Shown here: positions 31,085 to 43,382 of the stretch, piece by piece
How the letters are laid out: every line of letters begins with the position of its first letter
Numbering within the stretch: the stretch's first letter is position 1
IMG/VR virus record: IMGVR_UViG_3300048672_000522
Coordinates: 1-60,534 of that record
DNA: 60,534 nucleotides
Reading direction: 5' to 3' (one strand)
Source: a virus
Position numbers and translations under genes: made by a program
The notes under the pieces: model-generated
The model's database searches: none
What the model saw: only the letters and a program-made list of their open reading frames with translations
Told to the model about the DNA's origin: nothing

Positions 31085-33406
31085 CTAGAAATTCAGGAAT
31101 GTTTTGATGATGATACCCTGATTCTCAGAGAATGTAAAAGGTTGTTCGTAAGAATAGAATACCAGGTCGCCAGAATTTCTATTGATGGTAGGTGTGTCAG
31201 CAATCTCTGTCACAGTACATCTGATAAGAGTGTTTGTCTCAAGGAACAGTTCTCCAGATGGCGGGATATTTCTATCACCCATTGGGACAAGAACCAATTC
31301 TGATTTTGCGTCATTTACTGATAGCACTCTAAACTTCTGGATACCGTACTGAGTATCTGTCATAACCAGAGTCTTTTCATAGAAACCTTCAAGCGACACT
31401 TCATTGGTAGAGATACCAACGGTGTATGTCTAGAGAGTTTCATCCGACTTGAGTGGCTTTGTGTACACATCCTTAGGTCCGCGCAAGAGTCCATACAATC
31501 TATAATCTTGATTGATATAGTTCAGAGCACTGCTCATACGGAATGAAGCGTAGATACTGACACCCTGAGCACCAAGTTCTTTTGGGGCATTAGAACCATG
31601 TCCGCCAATAGGAGGAACAATAGCGTAACCTGATGCTTCCTCCAGCGATACATTAGAATTCTCGCGTTGACTGTCAAAGAAAGACAAATTGGCGTAAGTG
31701 TAGCCATAACCTGGATCTGTGAATCTCACATCCACAATCTCGCCATCATATACAATCGCTTCTGCTTTTGCACCAATACCATCACCAAGAACCGTCACAG
31801 AAACAAACTGGCTGTCTGTGTATCCGGTACCCTTTGTGATAGCACCCGTAGCGATGTCAGACATTTTGGCAGCATACAGACCACCGGGGATTGCAAGTTG
31901 CTCAATGTACTATTGATCAGAAGTGAAATCCTACTGATTGATAACAGCTTCAAATGATGCAGGAGAAACACCAACTGCACTAGTGCTAGCACGCAGAGAG
32001 ATCTATGTGTATCCATCACCTGCATTCTGTGTTACAACTTCAATAATTCTGCCATTGGAGACGATAGGCACAAACTACGCACCATTTCCATCACCTGCAA
32101 CAACGATAGCAGTGTCTGCATTGGATGGATATCCCATTCCGGGGTCTTCCAGGAAAACATTTACTACTTTGTTCTCAGAGACGATACACTTCACAATTGC
32201 AGTCGGATTCTGCACACCTCCAGCATTGAAGAATTTTCCAGTCGGATAGATACCAACTGCATTGTTCTAGACGACAAGATCGGGCGCGGAAGTGTAGCCA
32301 ATGCCAGGATCGATGATAGTAACCTTGATGATCTCGCCCTGAACGTATTCTTTGCCATCTACAGATGTCCCAGCCTCTTTAGCAACTGCAACACCAAATG
32401 TAGCACCGCCGACAGACACTGTCACACTGTCAGAAGTCTCGTAACCATATCCTGGGTTCACAATGGTAATACCAGTGATCACGCCAGCGGTAATAACTGG
32501 TTCTAGTACCGCACCTACACCGAACACGGAACTCACCGTTATTCTTGCACCAGCTGTGTAACCAGTACCACCGGTAATAGTCAGTGCAGAGATTGCACCG
32601 ATGGGTGAAACGGAGCTGATCTAAACCTATGCACCAGAACCTGTCACATGCCCAGTATCCGTCACAGATACAGTAGTCGCTTCGTAGTTATCATATCCAG
32701 AGCCACTGTCCAGAACGATCACATTCTCAATCTAGCCGCGGTTATAGAAACTGTCAGAAATAGCTTTCTGCACGGGCACAAAAGATGAATTACCAAATTG
32801 TCTAAGTTTATACTTCGGAATTTCGTACATGTACTTCCACATGTAACCATCCCCAAGCACAGCATTAAGAGAACCTTCTGCAGTTGGATAACCAGTCTCA
32901 GAGTTATACCATTCTGTCTCCAAGAAACGAACTGGAGTAACACCTGTGAAGGTAGGTTTGATCTTTGAACTAAGGCCGGCCGGAGCAAAGTGCAGACTTG
33001 GGTTATCCAAGAAACGATTCTCGTTGTTATCCAGGCACTTGTATACTCTATAGATCTGGTCCGCACCCTGAGTCACAACATAGAAACTATTCTTGTAATC
33101 GTCTGTCTCCAGAGGGGAAACGCAATTTCTTGTGTGATCCCATCTAGAATAAACAGTATTAGCCTGCCATTCAACACGTGGGATCACCTTCGACACTGCA
33201 TTGGAAGAAATCTTCTTATAGTACACAGAATCATTTCTGATATCTGATTCATCTTTAGCCGAACCAATCACAGATGGAAGAGTCCCTCCGTATTCATAGC
33301 CGGATGTTTTACCTAGGAAATGATACCAGATAGATCTTTTGAGTTGAATGTCACTGACGATAATATCAGCAACATCCCCAGCGAAATCGGTCTTTAAAAC
33401 GGACAT
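31085..33406 (-). CDS. gp8: Baseplate wedge, gp8-like, with large insertion
   Basis: A 773-aa protein whose two ends resemble T4 gp8 (334 aa). The N-terminal 225 residues have VSKVIPRVEWQANTVYSRWD, IYRVYKCLDNN and LGDGYMWKYMYEIP; the C-terminus has SGDLVFYSYEQPFTF and ends IIIKTFLNF, corresponding to the gp8 end. Between them (about 225-700) are at least eight glycine-tyrosine modules, e.g. DSGSGYDNYE, NPGYGYETSD, DPGIGYTSAP, DPGMGYPSNA, NAGDGYTQIS, DPGYGYTYAN. Nine TAG codons. The insertion more than doubles the protein and could decorate the baseplate surface. Assignment to gp8 is by motif order and position. Confidence 0.82.
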
Positions 33407-33425
33407 AAGACTCTCAGTTCAAAAA

Positions 33426-33908
33426 TCAGTTAACGGTAATAGACCATGTGATAGTAAGAGAATCACCTGCTTCTTTGTTCACTACGTTGAAAGTAGTTCT
33501 TGCCAACATATTGCCACCAGAAGCAGCATTAAGAATTCCGGCTTCCTTCAGAGCACCAGTACCAACGCCAGGGCCAAAAGAAGCACTGTATGTTGCAGTA
33601 GGACCTGCACCGGTGTTTGCACCAGAGGAAAGAGTTAGTGCGACTCTGCCAACTTCCGCGCCAAGACCGACATCACCAGTAACTGCCGCCGTTTGTGTAG
33701 TACCTACTGCCATGTGCGACATAGGAGATGCATATACAACACCTGTTGCTGCTTGTCTCATCAATCTGGCAATATAATCTTTACCAGATCCTACAACAAG
33801 GTTCTTCACCTCTCTGTTGTCTTTGACGGTACCATCGGCTGCCGTCAGTTTAATCGTAAGCTGACCAGTTACACCTGAATCACTTACTAATACTTTGTCA
33901 TTGATCAT
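33426..33908 (-). CDS. Conserved virion protein (160 aa)
   Basis: A 160-aa protein, MINDKVLVSDSGVTGQLTIK..., with LVVGSGKDYIARLMRQ, SPMSHMAVGTTQTAAV, LGAEVGRVAL, LKEAGILNAASGGNMLARTTF and a final SLTITWSITVN. This pattern recurs in small structural or fibre-related proteins of many tailed phages; I do not know a firm functional name. It overlaps the preceding baseplate gene as ATGA. No TAG. Confidence 0.78.
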   Translation of the reverse strand: MINDKVLVSDSGVTGQLTIKLTAADGTVKDNREVKNLVVGSGKDYIARLMRQAATGVVYASPMSHMAVGTTQTAAVTGDVGLGAEVGRVALTLSSGANTGAGPTATYSASFGPGVGTGALKEAGILNAASGGNMLARTTFNVVNKEAGDSLTITWSITVN

Positions 33909-35635
33909 TCTACGATCTCCAAATGTTTTGTTAAGAAACCACCCTCAAAAAAAGAAGTCAATGTAACACTCTATATTGGGTAATTATAGTCATTATTTAT
34001 GTCATACCATGTATCGGATGTCCCAGAAACATCACCATATGAAAGATTTGGATCCCAGACCCCAAATTGAACATAGTCTACTAATCCAGACTTCGATACA
34101 TTCTTAGTAAGTGTTTCCGAAGAAGAAATATAATCTTCAAATATCTTTTCTACATGCTTGACATTAAAATCAAACGTCGTTGTATCATCAAACAGAACCA
34201 CATAATCAGAAGATATGCTTCTCTACCCTGTTATAGTATAATCAAAGTCGTTCATTCTTCTCTATTGAATGAACGACTTAGTTCCGGCAGGGTGGTTGAA
34301 TTTAATTATCTACTCTGCTTCTTTAAACTATTTCTATGTCTCAATAGTATACGAATAAGTCTGGTAATAGAAACTATCCTGAATGACGGATTGCGCATCA
34401 GAAATCAATCCAGTCCAATCATCGAATCTGCCATTGCTCTTTACGATGTATTCGAATTTCTAGACCAATACAGTTTCAGATTCTTTCCACTGTTCAATTG
34501 TGTAAGAATTGAAATCTGTGAAAAGGATTGGTTTAGTCTGACTTACAGTCTGGATAAATGCTAACGAACCATAATATGGGCCTGTTTCTGGTGCTTGATG
34601 CTGGTAATAATCTCCAGACAACATATATGTCTGAATCCATGAACCACCATCAATTACCTCCGTCATTCCTTCGACATCATCTAGAATATCAATTCTGTGA
34701 TGTTTTGTGATAGCACCTGTAGTGAAATTGAACTAATCAATCTCAGATGTTATATTGATATTTCCAGTAGGTGGCTTCTAGAATGGGTGAAGTGTGCACC
34801 ATGAATTTTCTAGCAATTCATAGCCATATTCTTTCACTTCTACAGTTTTAATCTGCCCTAAACCAGTTGAACTAAAAACTCTGCCGATTGTTGCTTTCTT
34901 AGATCCAGGTATCTCAAAGACCTGACCTTTTTGCCAATACTTACCACCTTTTTGTACATGAAAATGGCTGAAGGTCTTTTTAATGATCCCTTCATATACT
35001 TTAATACCATTTCGTTTAATCTGGAATTTCTGAAGATTACTCGCCGAAGTTGTGTCAATATAGAATTGCTGTCTAGAATCAAAGAAGATCAATGAATCAG
35101 AATCAGAGATAACTTCTACATTCTTTACGTTAATCTAGAAGCTACCTTTTGCATTAACCCAAGACAACTTGTCATACGGTTCAATTACAAATGCATCTGA
35201 TAATTTGTAAAGTGTCTATAAACGAATGTGATATTCCTGAGTCCAAGTAGACTCAGAAGCACGTAACATATTGTACTTCGGATATGCTACTTCAATTTCT
35301 TCACCAAATGCAATTCTGAATAAGAACTTCAGACATTTCTCAGTACCCTTATGTGAATATACTTCTGCTGCATTTCTTAAGAAATTGACAGTTGATATAT
35401 TTGGGAATGTAGGTACATCGATTGCAAATTGATTTCTGTAATGTTCAATGAAAACATCCAGATACTTTTCATCCAATGAGGAAGCAAGATCCAAATCAGT
35501 AGCATAATTCAACTTACCATTGAATGTATCTTCCTCAATGAATCTGTAGTATTCCTCTACGAATTGAATTAGATCCGGGAATTCTTCTCTAAAGAACTCC
35601 GGGAATCTATTGCTTGTTATCAGATTTGTTTTCAT
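33905..35635 (-). CDS. Baseplate protein in gp7 position (576 aa)
   Basis: A 576-aa protein with eleven TAG codons, the densest use among large genes. The start MKTNLITSNRFPEFFREEFPDLIQFVEEYYRF and the following LRNAAEVYSHKGTEKCLKFLFRIAFG are typical of baseplate proteins of T4-like marine phages. It stands between gp6 and gp8, the place of T4 gene 7, but its sequence does not visibly match T4 gp7 (1032 aa). A perfect 13-bp inverted repeat lies within it at 34245-34279. ATGA overlaps link it to both neighbours. Confidence 0.83.
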
Positions 35636-37422
35636 TTAATAGATGAGAATGTCTTCGCCTGCACCTTATCATAATCAACATAAGTAAGAACTTCACAGTC
35701 TTGATAATCTATTTTCATAATCGTGTCTCTCAATGGAATAACATCATAAGATGACACAAATATATCAAACCAGAAACCATCATCATATAAACCAGAAATT
35801 GTGATGGCATCAGTCTTGATAATACCTTCTTTGAAATCAACAGATCCGATCTATTGAATGAATTGATCCACCCCTGATGGCAGAACTTCATATAGATCCA
35901 ATTTACCGGCAAGTGAATTCATTAAGAAGAAGGAATTGGAAGAACTAGGGAGATAAAATCTACTAGATTTAACAGACCCTGCTTTGATGTCAATAGGGTT
36001 ATTTAATCTCACTGAATATGTTTCAGATGTGCCAACGATAATAGTTACATACTGTTTGACATATACCTTAGTCAAATTACTAACAATACTGTAATCAGTA
36101 GAGTCAATCAGTTTAGTCAATGTAGAATATCTGAAACTCTTTTTCAATGAATTCAGAGAATTTACATAATTCAGAATACCATTCTTAATCAGCACAGAAA
36201 GATCATCTGCCGTCTTAGTTGTTTTGTCTGGGTTGAAATACACACCAGTCTTAATCACCAGATTAGTATATGTTGGATCAACGATAATAGGTTGAATAGA
36301 AAGCATTGATCTATTCGCCTTCAAGAATTCAACTATTTCATACTTCTCATCTGCAGTACATACATTTCTGTCAAATGGTTTCGCACAGATATACACAGAA
36401 CCATATCTTGGTGGATAATGATCTTCCCCACCCCAGACAGATACTGATTCTACAAATGGGAACTGTTGCAATATCTGTGAGATATAATCTTTGTCGGTCA
36501 CAGCTCTGTTCTGTGCAACATAATTACGAGGTGCATTATACTTTACAGACTCAATTGATTCTGCATTTGCGCCACCTGCAGATAATTGCAGAGTCGTTAC
36601 CTGATAAAGTGCATCGCCTCTGTATCCACCGGCGTAATAGAATTGACCGCAATTATTTGCTGCTTGTCCAGAAGAGGCATAATAATCCAGGTAAACAACA
36701 TTACCCGAATTTATAGCTTTACCCAAGACACCATTGCCGAAATAAACTTCATAGAAAAGATCTTCTCTTTGTTTGACAAAATAAACAGAATCTTGACTAG
36801 AAACAGATAATAGGCCCAATGATCTATTAAATGTCTGTGATGATATATTGCTTACCTATTCTTGAACTCGCACGGTCAGCGAAGTCATATCGGCATTCTT
36901 ATTTGGAATAACAAATGTAGTGCCAATTGAATTGACGTAACTGGTCTGGATATATGATCCTTCAATTACATCTACTTCAAATACAAACTTGCCATTTAAA
37001 AGTTCGGCCGTCTTAGCATAATAAGTCTGGAAAACATATTCATTGTCTCCAATGACACCTCGGAACATAGTCCCTTTTGGTAGAGTCAATTGTGTTGATG
37101 TAAGATTTTGTACTTCCTACATCTCAACTCTTACCTTTGCTCTGGCAGACGTAACAGATTTTGCAGTATAACCAATTGATTTAGCAAGGGAAACAACACT
37201 TGAATACTTACTTGCAGAATCAATAAATGACTCATTGAGAGCCATGTTTGTATACAACGAATGGTAATGCAGATTGTAAGCAAGAACATCGATTAAAGTA
37301 CTTAGAGCGGACCCCTCGAAGTTATAATCACTGAATGTAGCTTGACCTTGAAGGAATGTTTTAATGTTGGCTTTAATTCCGTCAAAATCCAACTAGTCTA
37401 CTTTGATAAGATTATTACTCAT
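35632..37422 (-). CDS. gp6: Baseplate wedge, T4 gp6-like
   Basis: A 596-aa baseplate J-like wedge protein. Features: KANIKTFLQGQATFSDYNFEGS, VLAYNLHYHSLYTNMALNESF, then LLSVSSQDSVYFVKQREDLFYEVYFG, YNAPRNYVAQNRAVTDKDY and ESVSVWGGEDHYPPRYGSVY, characteristic of gp6. T4 gp6 has 660 residues. Four TAG codons, one at residue 10. ATGA overlap with gp25 upstream and with the next gene downstream. Confidence 0.94.
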
Positions 37423-37805
37423 CTTGTTCTTTCTAATACTACATTAACACTTATTGGCTGTTCAGTGTTGACAATTTTGTAAATGATTGTGATATAGATA
37501 GCATTATTATCAGGGCTATCTTTGATATCTGTGTTAATCAATACAGCTCTTGGTTCATAATTTCGAATGACATCTGCTATCATCTTTTTCAACATGATAT
37601 TTAATTGATCGCCATGCAATTCAAATAGCAACTTCTTTACAGGAGTTCCTATGCTAGAATTAAATGGTCTTTCTCCATTCAATGTCAGAATCAAATTCTT
37701 GATGGCAAATGAAATTGCTCTTGCATCTGTCTTGACTGCTATATCTCCTGTGATAGGATTACTGATGAAAGCAGCATCAAAATCTGTGAATGTTCTTGTT
37801 GCCAT
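37419..37805 (-). CDS. gp25: Baseplate wedge lysozyme-like gp25
   Basis: A 128-aa protein matching T4 gp25 (132 aa), the wedge component that nucleates sheath assembly. Signature: FTDFDAAFISNPITGDIAVK, AISFAIKNLILTLNGERPFN, GTPVKKLLFE, and RAVLINTDIKDSPDNNAIYI. No TAG codon. It lies just upstream of gp6 with an ATGA overlap and immediately follows gp5. Confidence 0.95.
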   Translation of the reverse strand: MATRTFTDFDAAFISNPITGDIAVKTDARAISFAIKNLILTLNGERPFNSSIGTPVKKLLFELHGDQLNIMLKKMIADVIRNYEPRAVLINTDIKDSPDNNAIYITIIYKIVNTEQPISVNVVLERTR

Positions 37806-37806
37806 T

Positions 37807-40245
37807 TTATGCCTTTAACACAAATTTCCCACTGCCAATTGTCTTGTTGATTGCAGCATCAATTGTAAGATTTTGGCAACGATTATCACCTTCTTTGAAC
37901 TAGACATGGATCCATGTGCTAGCACCTTTGTATTCTAGAATCAATTGTCTATATGCAGGCAGTATCTTTTGAATCTCGATGATCGCCTGATAATGTTGTT
38001 CTCTAGAGAAACCTGACAGTTGAATATCAGCAGCACATCCAATCAAGTGATCCGATGTTTTCTAGCCACCTATTTTACTATTTACGGCCTCTGATCTCCA
38101 AGTGTTTGTGATTCGCATATTAGGGAACTTAGCCTTAATAGGATTCAGACAGTTGACTGTCAACTTCTTGAGGTTACACACGATCTCGGAAGCAGTCTTG
38201 CCGTAGTTCTTGCCTCTAGGATAACCAGAACTTCCCGTTAGAACATCGCCAAGTTTGAATAGTGATGACAATTGATATTGCGGAACGATGTCAGCATCAG
38301 TCAGATTTTCACATTCTGTTGCTAATGGTTTAGGTGTCTTTTCTTCTGCCACAGTTTCTTCCTTTGCATCACCTGTTGCCTCTTGAGTCTCATCCTCATC
38401 GAATTCCTTGGCGTTTCTCACCTGGAATTCTGCTGGAGATCCTTCCTCTGGGGTCTCATAGTTTGCATTGAACATTGCTTTTCTGGTAGGAGTTGTGAGC
38501 AAAGGTAGGTCAATTTTACCGCCAGGTTCTTCTGTCGGAATTTCCAGCCCCCCTACTTTTCTGCCAGAGTTTAGGTGAATTTTCTATCCTTCCAATGAAG
38601 TCTCACCTGCGGATTCTTCCATGAATGACCCATCTGTTTTAAGACTGATACCTTCACTTGCATGCAGTGCAAAATTCTTACCCACAGCGAGAGTGTAATT
38701 GCCAGTGACCTCGGTTTTCATATCACCAAGAACTTGTAATTTTGCATCATTCTCTACTCTAATGTTGGCGTCACCGACTACAGTGAGATTGCAATTTCCC
38801 TTGATGAAAATGTTTCCATCTCTGTCCAGAATCTCGTACGAATCTCCAACGATTCTAGTGACCTTCGTACCGTTAACATCAATCTCTTCATATGTGCCAG
38901 ACTTGTGCCATCTATGGAGTCTCTCGTTTCCCTTAGAATCATCAAACTCCTCGATATGCCCACGCTCTGTCATCCTGACATGGTTGTTTGGCCAAGTTGG
39001 ATTGTATGGTACCGGCGGTTGTTTCCATGTCTTACCAGATGCAGTCTTTACCTATTTGATTCTACTTGCATCTTTTCTGGCAACAATGGTCTCATTAATG
39101 TTCTCTGCTCTGGCAAGACGGTTAGAATCAGGTTCATTCTTATCTCTGGGATAAACACCATTTGGATCTTTAAATCCTTCTCCAGTGCTAGACTGCTGAG
39201 TAAAGGTAGGAGGTTTGACCCATCTACCAGCTTCTTTTTGTGTTTTTTCTTCTGTCAGAACTTGATCTGGCGTCTTGTCGATCTTGCCTTCTGAGTTCGG
39301 GAAACCATCTCTCTCAAACCATTCGCGTTCTTTGGCACGTCTGTTACCGAGATTCTTCGCATATGTCATCGGAATCAATGCTGCAGCCTCATCATATCTA
39401 CCTGAATTCAGTGATGAGAAGAACTGAGACTTGATCAGTCTTGGGTAACCGATGTTATATGCCATCTAGACTACAGCCTCAAACATACCCTGAGTCACAG
39501 GAGCAGAAAGATTGCGTTTGATAGCAGCAACAAATTCCTTGTTCAGCTTGTTCTTGAACAGATCAATACATTGTGCCTTAGTCAGAACGGCCCCGGATCC
39601 TACTCTGGAATTGTCCAGCAGATAAGTAGAACCGAAGCCAATAGTCCAGACATTGTTTATGTCTTGGTATGCATAGATTCTAGTCTCATCTGGTATGTTT
39701 TTCCAGTTCTTCCGATAGTCGTTTCTGCCCGCAGTCAGTGATGACAGTGCTTCTTCATCCATAATGAACATCTCTCCAGCATCGGTCATTGAGAGTTCTT
39801 GTGGGTACTTTAGTGTGTCCGGAGTTGTGTCACCAGAAATAACAGGGTTACCATAGCCATCTGTTACCGGATTTCCACTCTAGTCCGTTACTACGGAGCC
39901 TGTACTATCTCTTGGCACAACTGGTTGGTCAGAAACTTCCTGACTAGTGTTATCAGGAGATTCAAACGGCACGCCGGCTATAGAACCTAAGATGATAGGC
40001 TGCTGGCGATGTTCATCCGCGAAGGCGATTGCCACCCATGATCCTTCTACTAGCCCCAGCGGGGTCTGACCAACTCCACTCACACCAGCAGATGTGATGT
40101 CTTGGATCGGCATTGCCCATGGTAAATCTGTAGTCGGCAGTTCTGCTTTATTCTCAGAATGGACACCGAAAACTCTTACTCTGCATCTGCCGATCTTGAA
40201 TTTATCATTTGTACTTCTTTGTTCAACTACACCAAAATAAATCAT
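37807..40245 (-). CDS. gp5: Baseplate hub spike gp5: lysozyme plus M15-like peptidase
   Basis: An 812-aa tail spike. Residues 1-125 form the OB-fold (GRCRVRVFGVHSENKAELP, GSWVAIAFADEHRQQPIILG). A GH24 lysozyme follows, with likely catalytic Glu187, Asp195 and Thr201 in DETRIYAYQD and WTIGFGSTY. Residues about 425-560 are repetitive beta-helix (EILDRDGNIFIKG, LQVLGDMKTEVTG). An acidic linker then leads to a C-terminal peptidase M15-like domain with SDHLIGCAADIQL (SxHxxGxAxD) and STWIHVQF (distal His). T4 gp5 has 575 residues and ends with the beta-helix, so the second hydrolase is extra. Six TAG codons. Confidence 0.93.
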
Positions 40246-41522
40246 GCTATACTACCTTCTCTTGATAATTCAATTGTGCACAGATGTGCCTTCTTAGTAA
40301 ATCTATGATTGATCGCCGTTATAACATAGTAACCACTATAAACAACATCCAATAGATTAGATGGATCATCCTGTGCGGTAATCTATAGTTTAGCATTTGA
40401 ATCATAATAGATTACTTTGCCCACAGTGTAATCAGTTCTACCAAAAACATCAATCTCTATTTTCTATGAATTGATTATGCGCATATCCTACATTCTAGAT
40501 TGAAAGAATTTAGAATTAGTACTATTCGCATAATCAGTTACATCGTAATGTTTCGCCGCGAATACTCTTAACGGATCAACCGATTCAACTATCTATTTCG
40601 GAAACAATGGTGACTTATTAATTCTAGACTCAGTTCTGGCAGAATGAGTTTTTGCCGAAACAGTTTTCTTTAGTAGATCATATGAAGTCAATCTAGTTGC
40701 AATTGCACCAGAGTTATAAACATCAAGATAATCATATAATGTATCAACTCTGACTGATTGAACAATCTGAACATCTTTATTAGGATTACGGTCAGCCGTT
40801 CCCATTAAATCGCCTTCAGTCACAATATCAGCACTGAAATCATTTTCTTTGAATACTTGAAAAGGTTTTTCCTTATCAATATTGAAAATGGTACTCAACG
40901 TCTTGAAGTTAAATCCATCTCTATTCTCAAAGAACTAGAATGAAGCATCTCCTTGCGGTGATATTGCGTGTTGCGTACAATACTCGATACATTTCTATGG
41001 TTGCCAGAAATTTGAGATAAACTTCATCTGATGGGAAGATTTATCCGCGAAGAATTCCTTACCAGAATCCGGATAATACTTCTTCAGAATCTGCGAAATG
41101 ATCTCATCCTATGTGCCACGGAATGCAGAACTTATTTGTCTCTTGAAATCAAATAACATTTCAACTGAAGCAAAATAGAATGCATATTGTTGCATTCTAT
41201 CTCCAACCATAGTTCTATCACCCATTTTATAAACCCAGAATAATCCTGATATCACATTCCTAGGTTTATTCTTGTCGATACCCTTTGTTCGGATAGATAG
41301 ATTGATAAGATCCTTACCACCTCGCCCGAGATAATTTGGTATGTCAATTGTATCTCTCATTACTACTTTTCCAGTAATGAAAGGTGAGTACATATCCTCG
41401 TATATGTTAATCAGGTCAATCTGTTCGGTGATATCAATACCTTCTCCTTCTGCTAATAACAGTTCGAAGAAATCTAATTCATATTCACCTGCTTGGGTAG
41501 AAAATTCTGTTGTTTCTGCCAT
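40242..41522 (-). CDS. gp27: Baseplate hub protein, gp27-like
   Basis: A 426-aa protein immediately upstream of gp5. The start MAETTEFSTQAGEYELDFFE, then INIYEDMYSPFITGKVVMRD and YFASVEMLFDFKRQISSAF, and its position argue for the hub ring that carries gp5. T4 gp27 has 391 residues. Seven TAG codons. The C-terminal YSGYYVITAINHRF and CTIELSREG are like the last strand pair of gp27/VgrG-type hub proteins. ATG 41522 overlaps the gp53 stop by one base. Sequence similarity to T4 itself is weak; assignment rests on order and size. Confidence 0.8.
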
Positions 41523-42340
41523 CACACACCTGACAATAATCTTTGAATATCTGATACAACCTTATCAATCATAGCAGGGTTTAGTACTCTAATTCTTCTC
41601 TTGGATTCATTTAATCTATCTTCATATTCGAAGTTACTAATAGATTCAAATCCTCTACTGTATTCTTCATACTATGCATATGGATAAGATTGACTAAATT
41701 GATATTCAGACATTCCAGTACGGAGAATGGTCTGATTCATATCATCGATGATCTGTTGTCTTTTGTAAAGATACTCTTGATATGTTTCAGATGGTACTGA
41801 AAACATAGTCCCAAGACCATACATTGGATAGATCTCATTATATTGTTCTTCTGTCAACAGAGTTGGATAATTTGGTGAAACTAGATCAATTAAAGACTAT
41901 TGATAATCAGAGTATGAATCATAAGGATACAATGCAGTGAATTGCTCTTGTGTTAATTTCTATACAATATTCCCATCTCTATCTTCATAATGCAAATTAC
42001 CGAAGATCATATGCTGATCATATACATGTTCTTTGCCATATTTCTGTTCGCAGTATCTTATTAACTGTACAGATGTTAATGGGAAATCTTTTCTGTAATC
42101 AAATCTTTGATTAAGTAGCATTATGGTCCAATGATAGATTGGTTTGCCATATAATTTTTCAGAAATGATGTCAAACGTCTCGTTATCTTCGATGTCATAT
42201 TCGTCGAACAGAGTAATGTTCTGAAGAATCTCTTTTCTGACTCTGACATTCAATGCAATATCTTTGATAGCAACTAGTGTTACTTTTCCATCTATCTCAA
42301 AGTTATATGCTACAGTTGGGAAATTATTGAAGTAAGACAT
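41522..42340 (-). CDS. gp53: Baseplate wedge, T4 gp53-like
   Basis: A 272-aa protein. Typical gp53 segment: DIEDNETFDIISEKLYGKP followed by IYHWTIMLLNQRFDYRKDFP and a KYG motif. T4 gp53 has 196 residues; here an extra middle region has aromatic-rich repeats (TALYPYDSYSDYQ, YNEIYPMYGLG). The C-terminal helix (NESKRRIRVLNPAMIDKVVSDI) matches the family end. Three TAG codons. Confidence 0.9.
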
Positions 42341-42342
42341 GA

Positions 42343-43335
42343 TCAGATTCCCTACTTATTGAAAGGAGATGTCTCCTTGGTAGGAACACCCAACTCTTTA
42401 AACTGCAGTTGCAATCTTATTTGTGTAGGCATCCCGTTAGCAAAAGTATTAAATTGTCCATTTGGTGTATAATTAACTGTACAGTTAGTCAACACAGCGG
42501 TCATCTGTTTTTCCAAATACGTGTTCTCTGCATCACCCTTGAAGTATTTGATCTCAAATTCCTATGGGTAAATGTACAGGTAGTTGTTCTTGTCCGCGTA
42601 TTCTGGCAGCATGTGATGACGGAACATACGGACAATGTCAAGAACAGCATTCGCTTCGGCTTCACTTCTTGGCGCAAAATCATAATCATATGAGAAAGTA
42701 CGGAAATCTACACCCTTGAAGAGTTGTTCCATCTTAGAGTTGCCGGCAGTAATTCTAGTAGCTTTCTGGACGTAATTCTGGCCATCAAGAATTTTTCTAC
42801 CGATTGCAGTAGCACCTAGTGCCACAACATCATTGATACTAGCAGAACCCTTTCCCACACCCAAAGCAGTGGAAGCATCTTCAACAAGACTTCCGTTTGT
42901 GAGATCTTCCTCTGACCAGTTGACGGAGTATGTGTTAGAAAGAGCATTTGGCACATACAATGTAATCGCTGCCATGAGACGTTTCATAGGTGCAACAATG
43001 AGATTTGAATCCTACGCACCAGTCCAATCCCTAATTGTCTCTTTTAACTTCTCTCCAGATGCTTTGTAATACTCGTTTGGCGGAAGATCTTGTGCATAAC
43101 CTCTATAATCTTCAGCATCCTGGCCGGAGCCTTGCCCCAATGTTTTACTATTCCCGGACACATTGATGAAGAATACTACTTTATTTCCACCGAACTCTGG
43201 GCTAGAATCCAATGTGATAGGATATTGCAATGCAAATTTGTCCTGCTGCATACTCAGAGCGTACATTGCATTACCTTTTGCATCAACATAACCTTCAGCT
43301 TTCGTATATGATTCTCTTTTGTAAACTAATCCCAT
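42343..43335 (-). CDS. gp48: Baseplate tail tube cap, gp48-like
   Basis: A 330-aa protein. It has LQYPITLDSSPEFGGNKVVF at the start, MAAITLYVPNALSNTYSVNW in the middle, FRTFSYDYDFAPRSEAEANA, and a C-terminal NCTVNYTPNGQFNTFANGMP then IRLQLQFKELG, paralleling the end of T4 gp48 (364 aa), the platform for tail tube polymerisation. Three TAG codons; the last is four codons before TGA. It is the first gene of the long leftward baseplate operon and is divergent to gp4. Confidence 0.85.
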
Positions 43336-43382
43336 TTGTGGATCCTAAATATAGTAACAACTATACTATTTAATAGCGTGAC
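43336..43382. promoter_or_regulatory. Divergent promoter region between gp48 and gp4
   Basis: This 47-bp gap is the only upstream region for two long divergent operons. It is AT-rich, with CTAAATATAG on the plus strand and TATTAAATAG on the minus strand, both related to the late octamer but not exact. Confidence 0.4.

Noticed and set aside
40242-41522. Programmed TAG read-through limited to a few genes
   Set aside because: In this gene alone seven TAG codons would have to be read through, and similar numbers occur in many genes; general reassignment is simpler.
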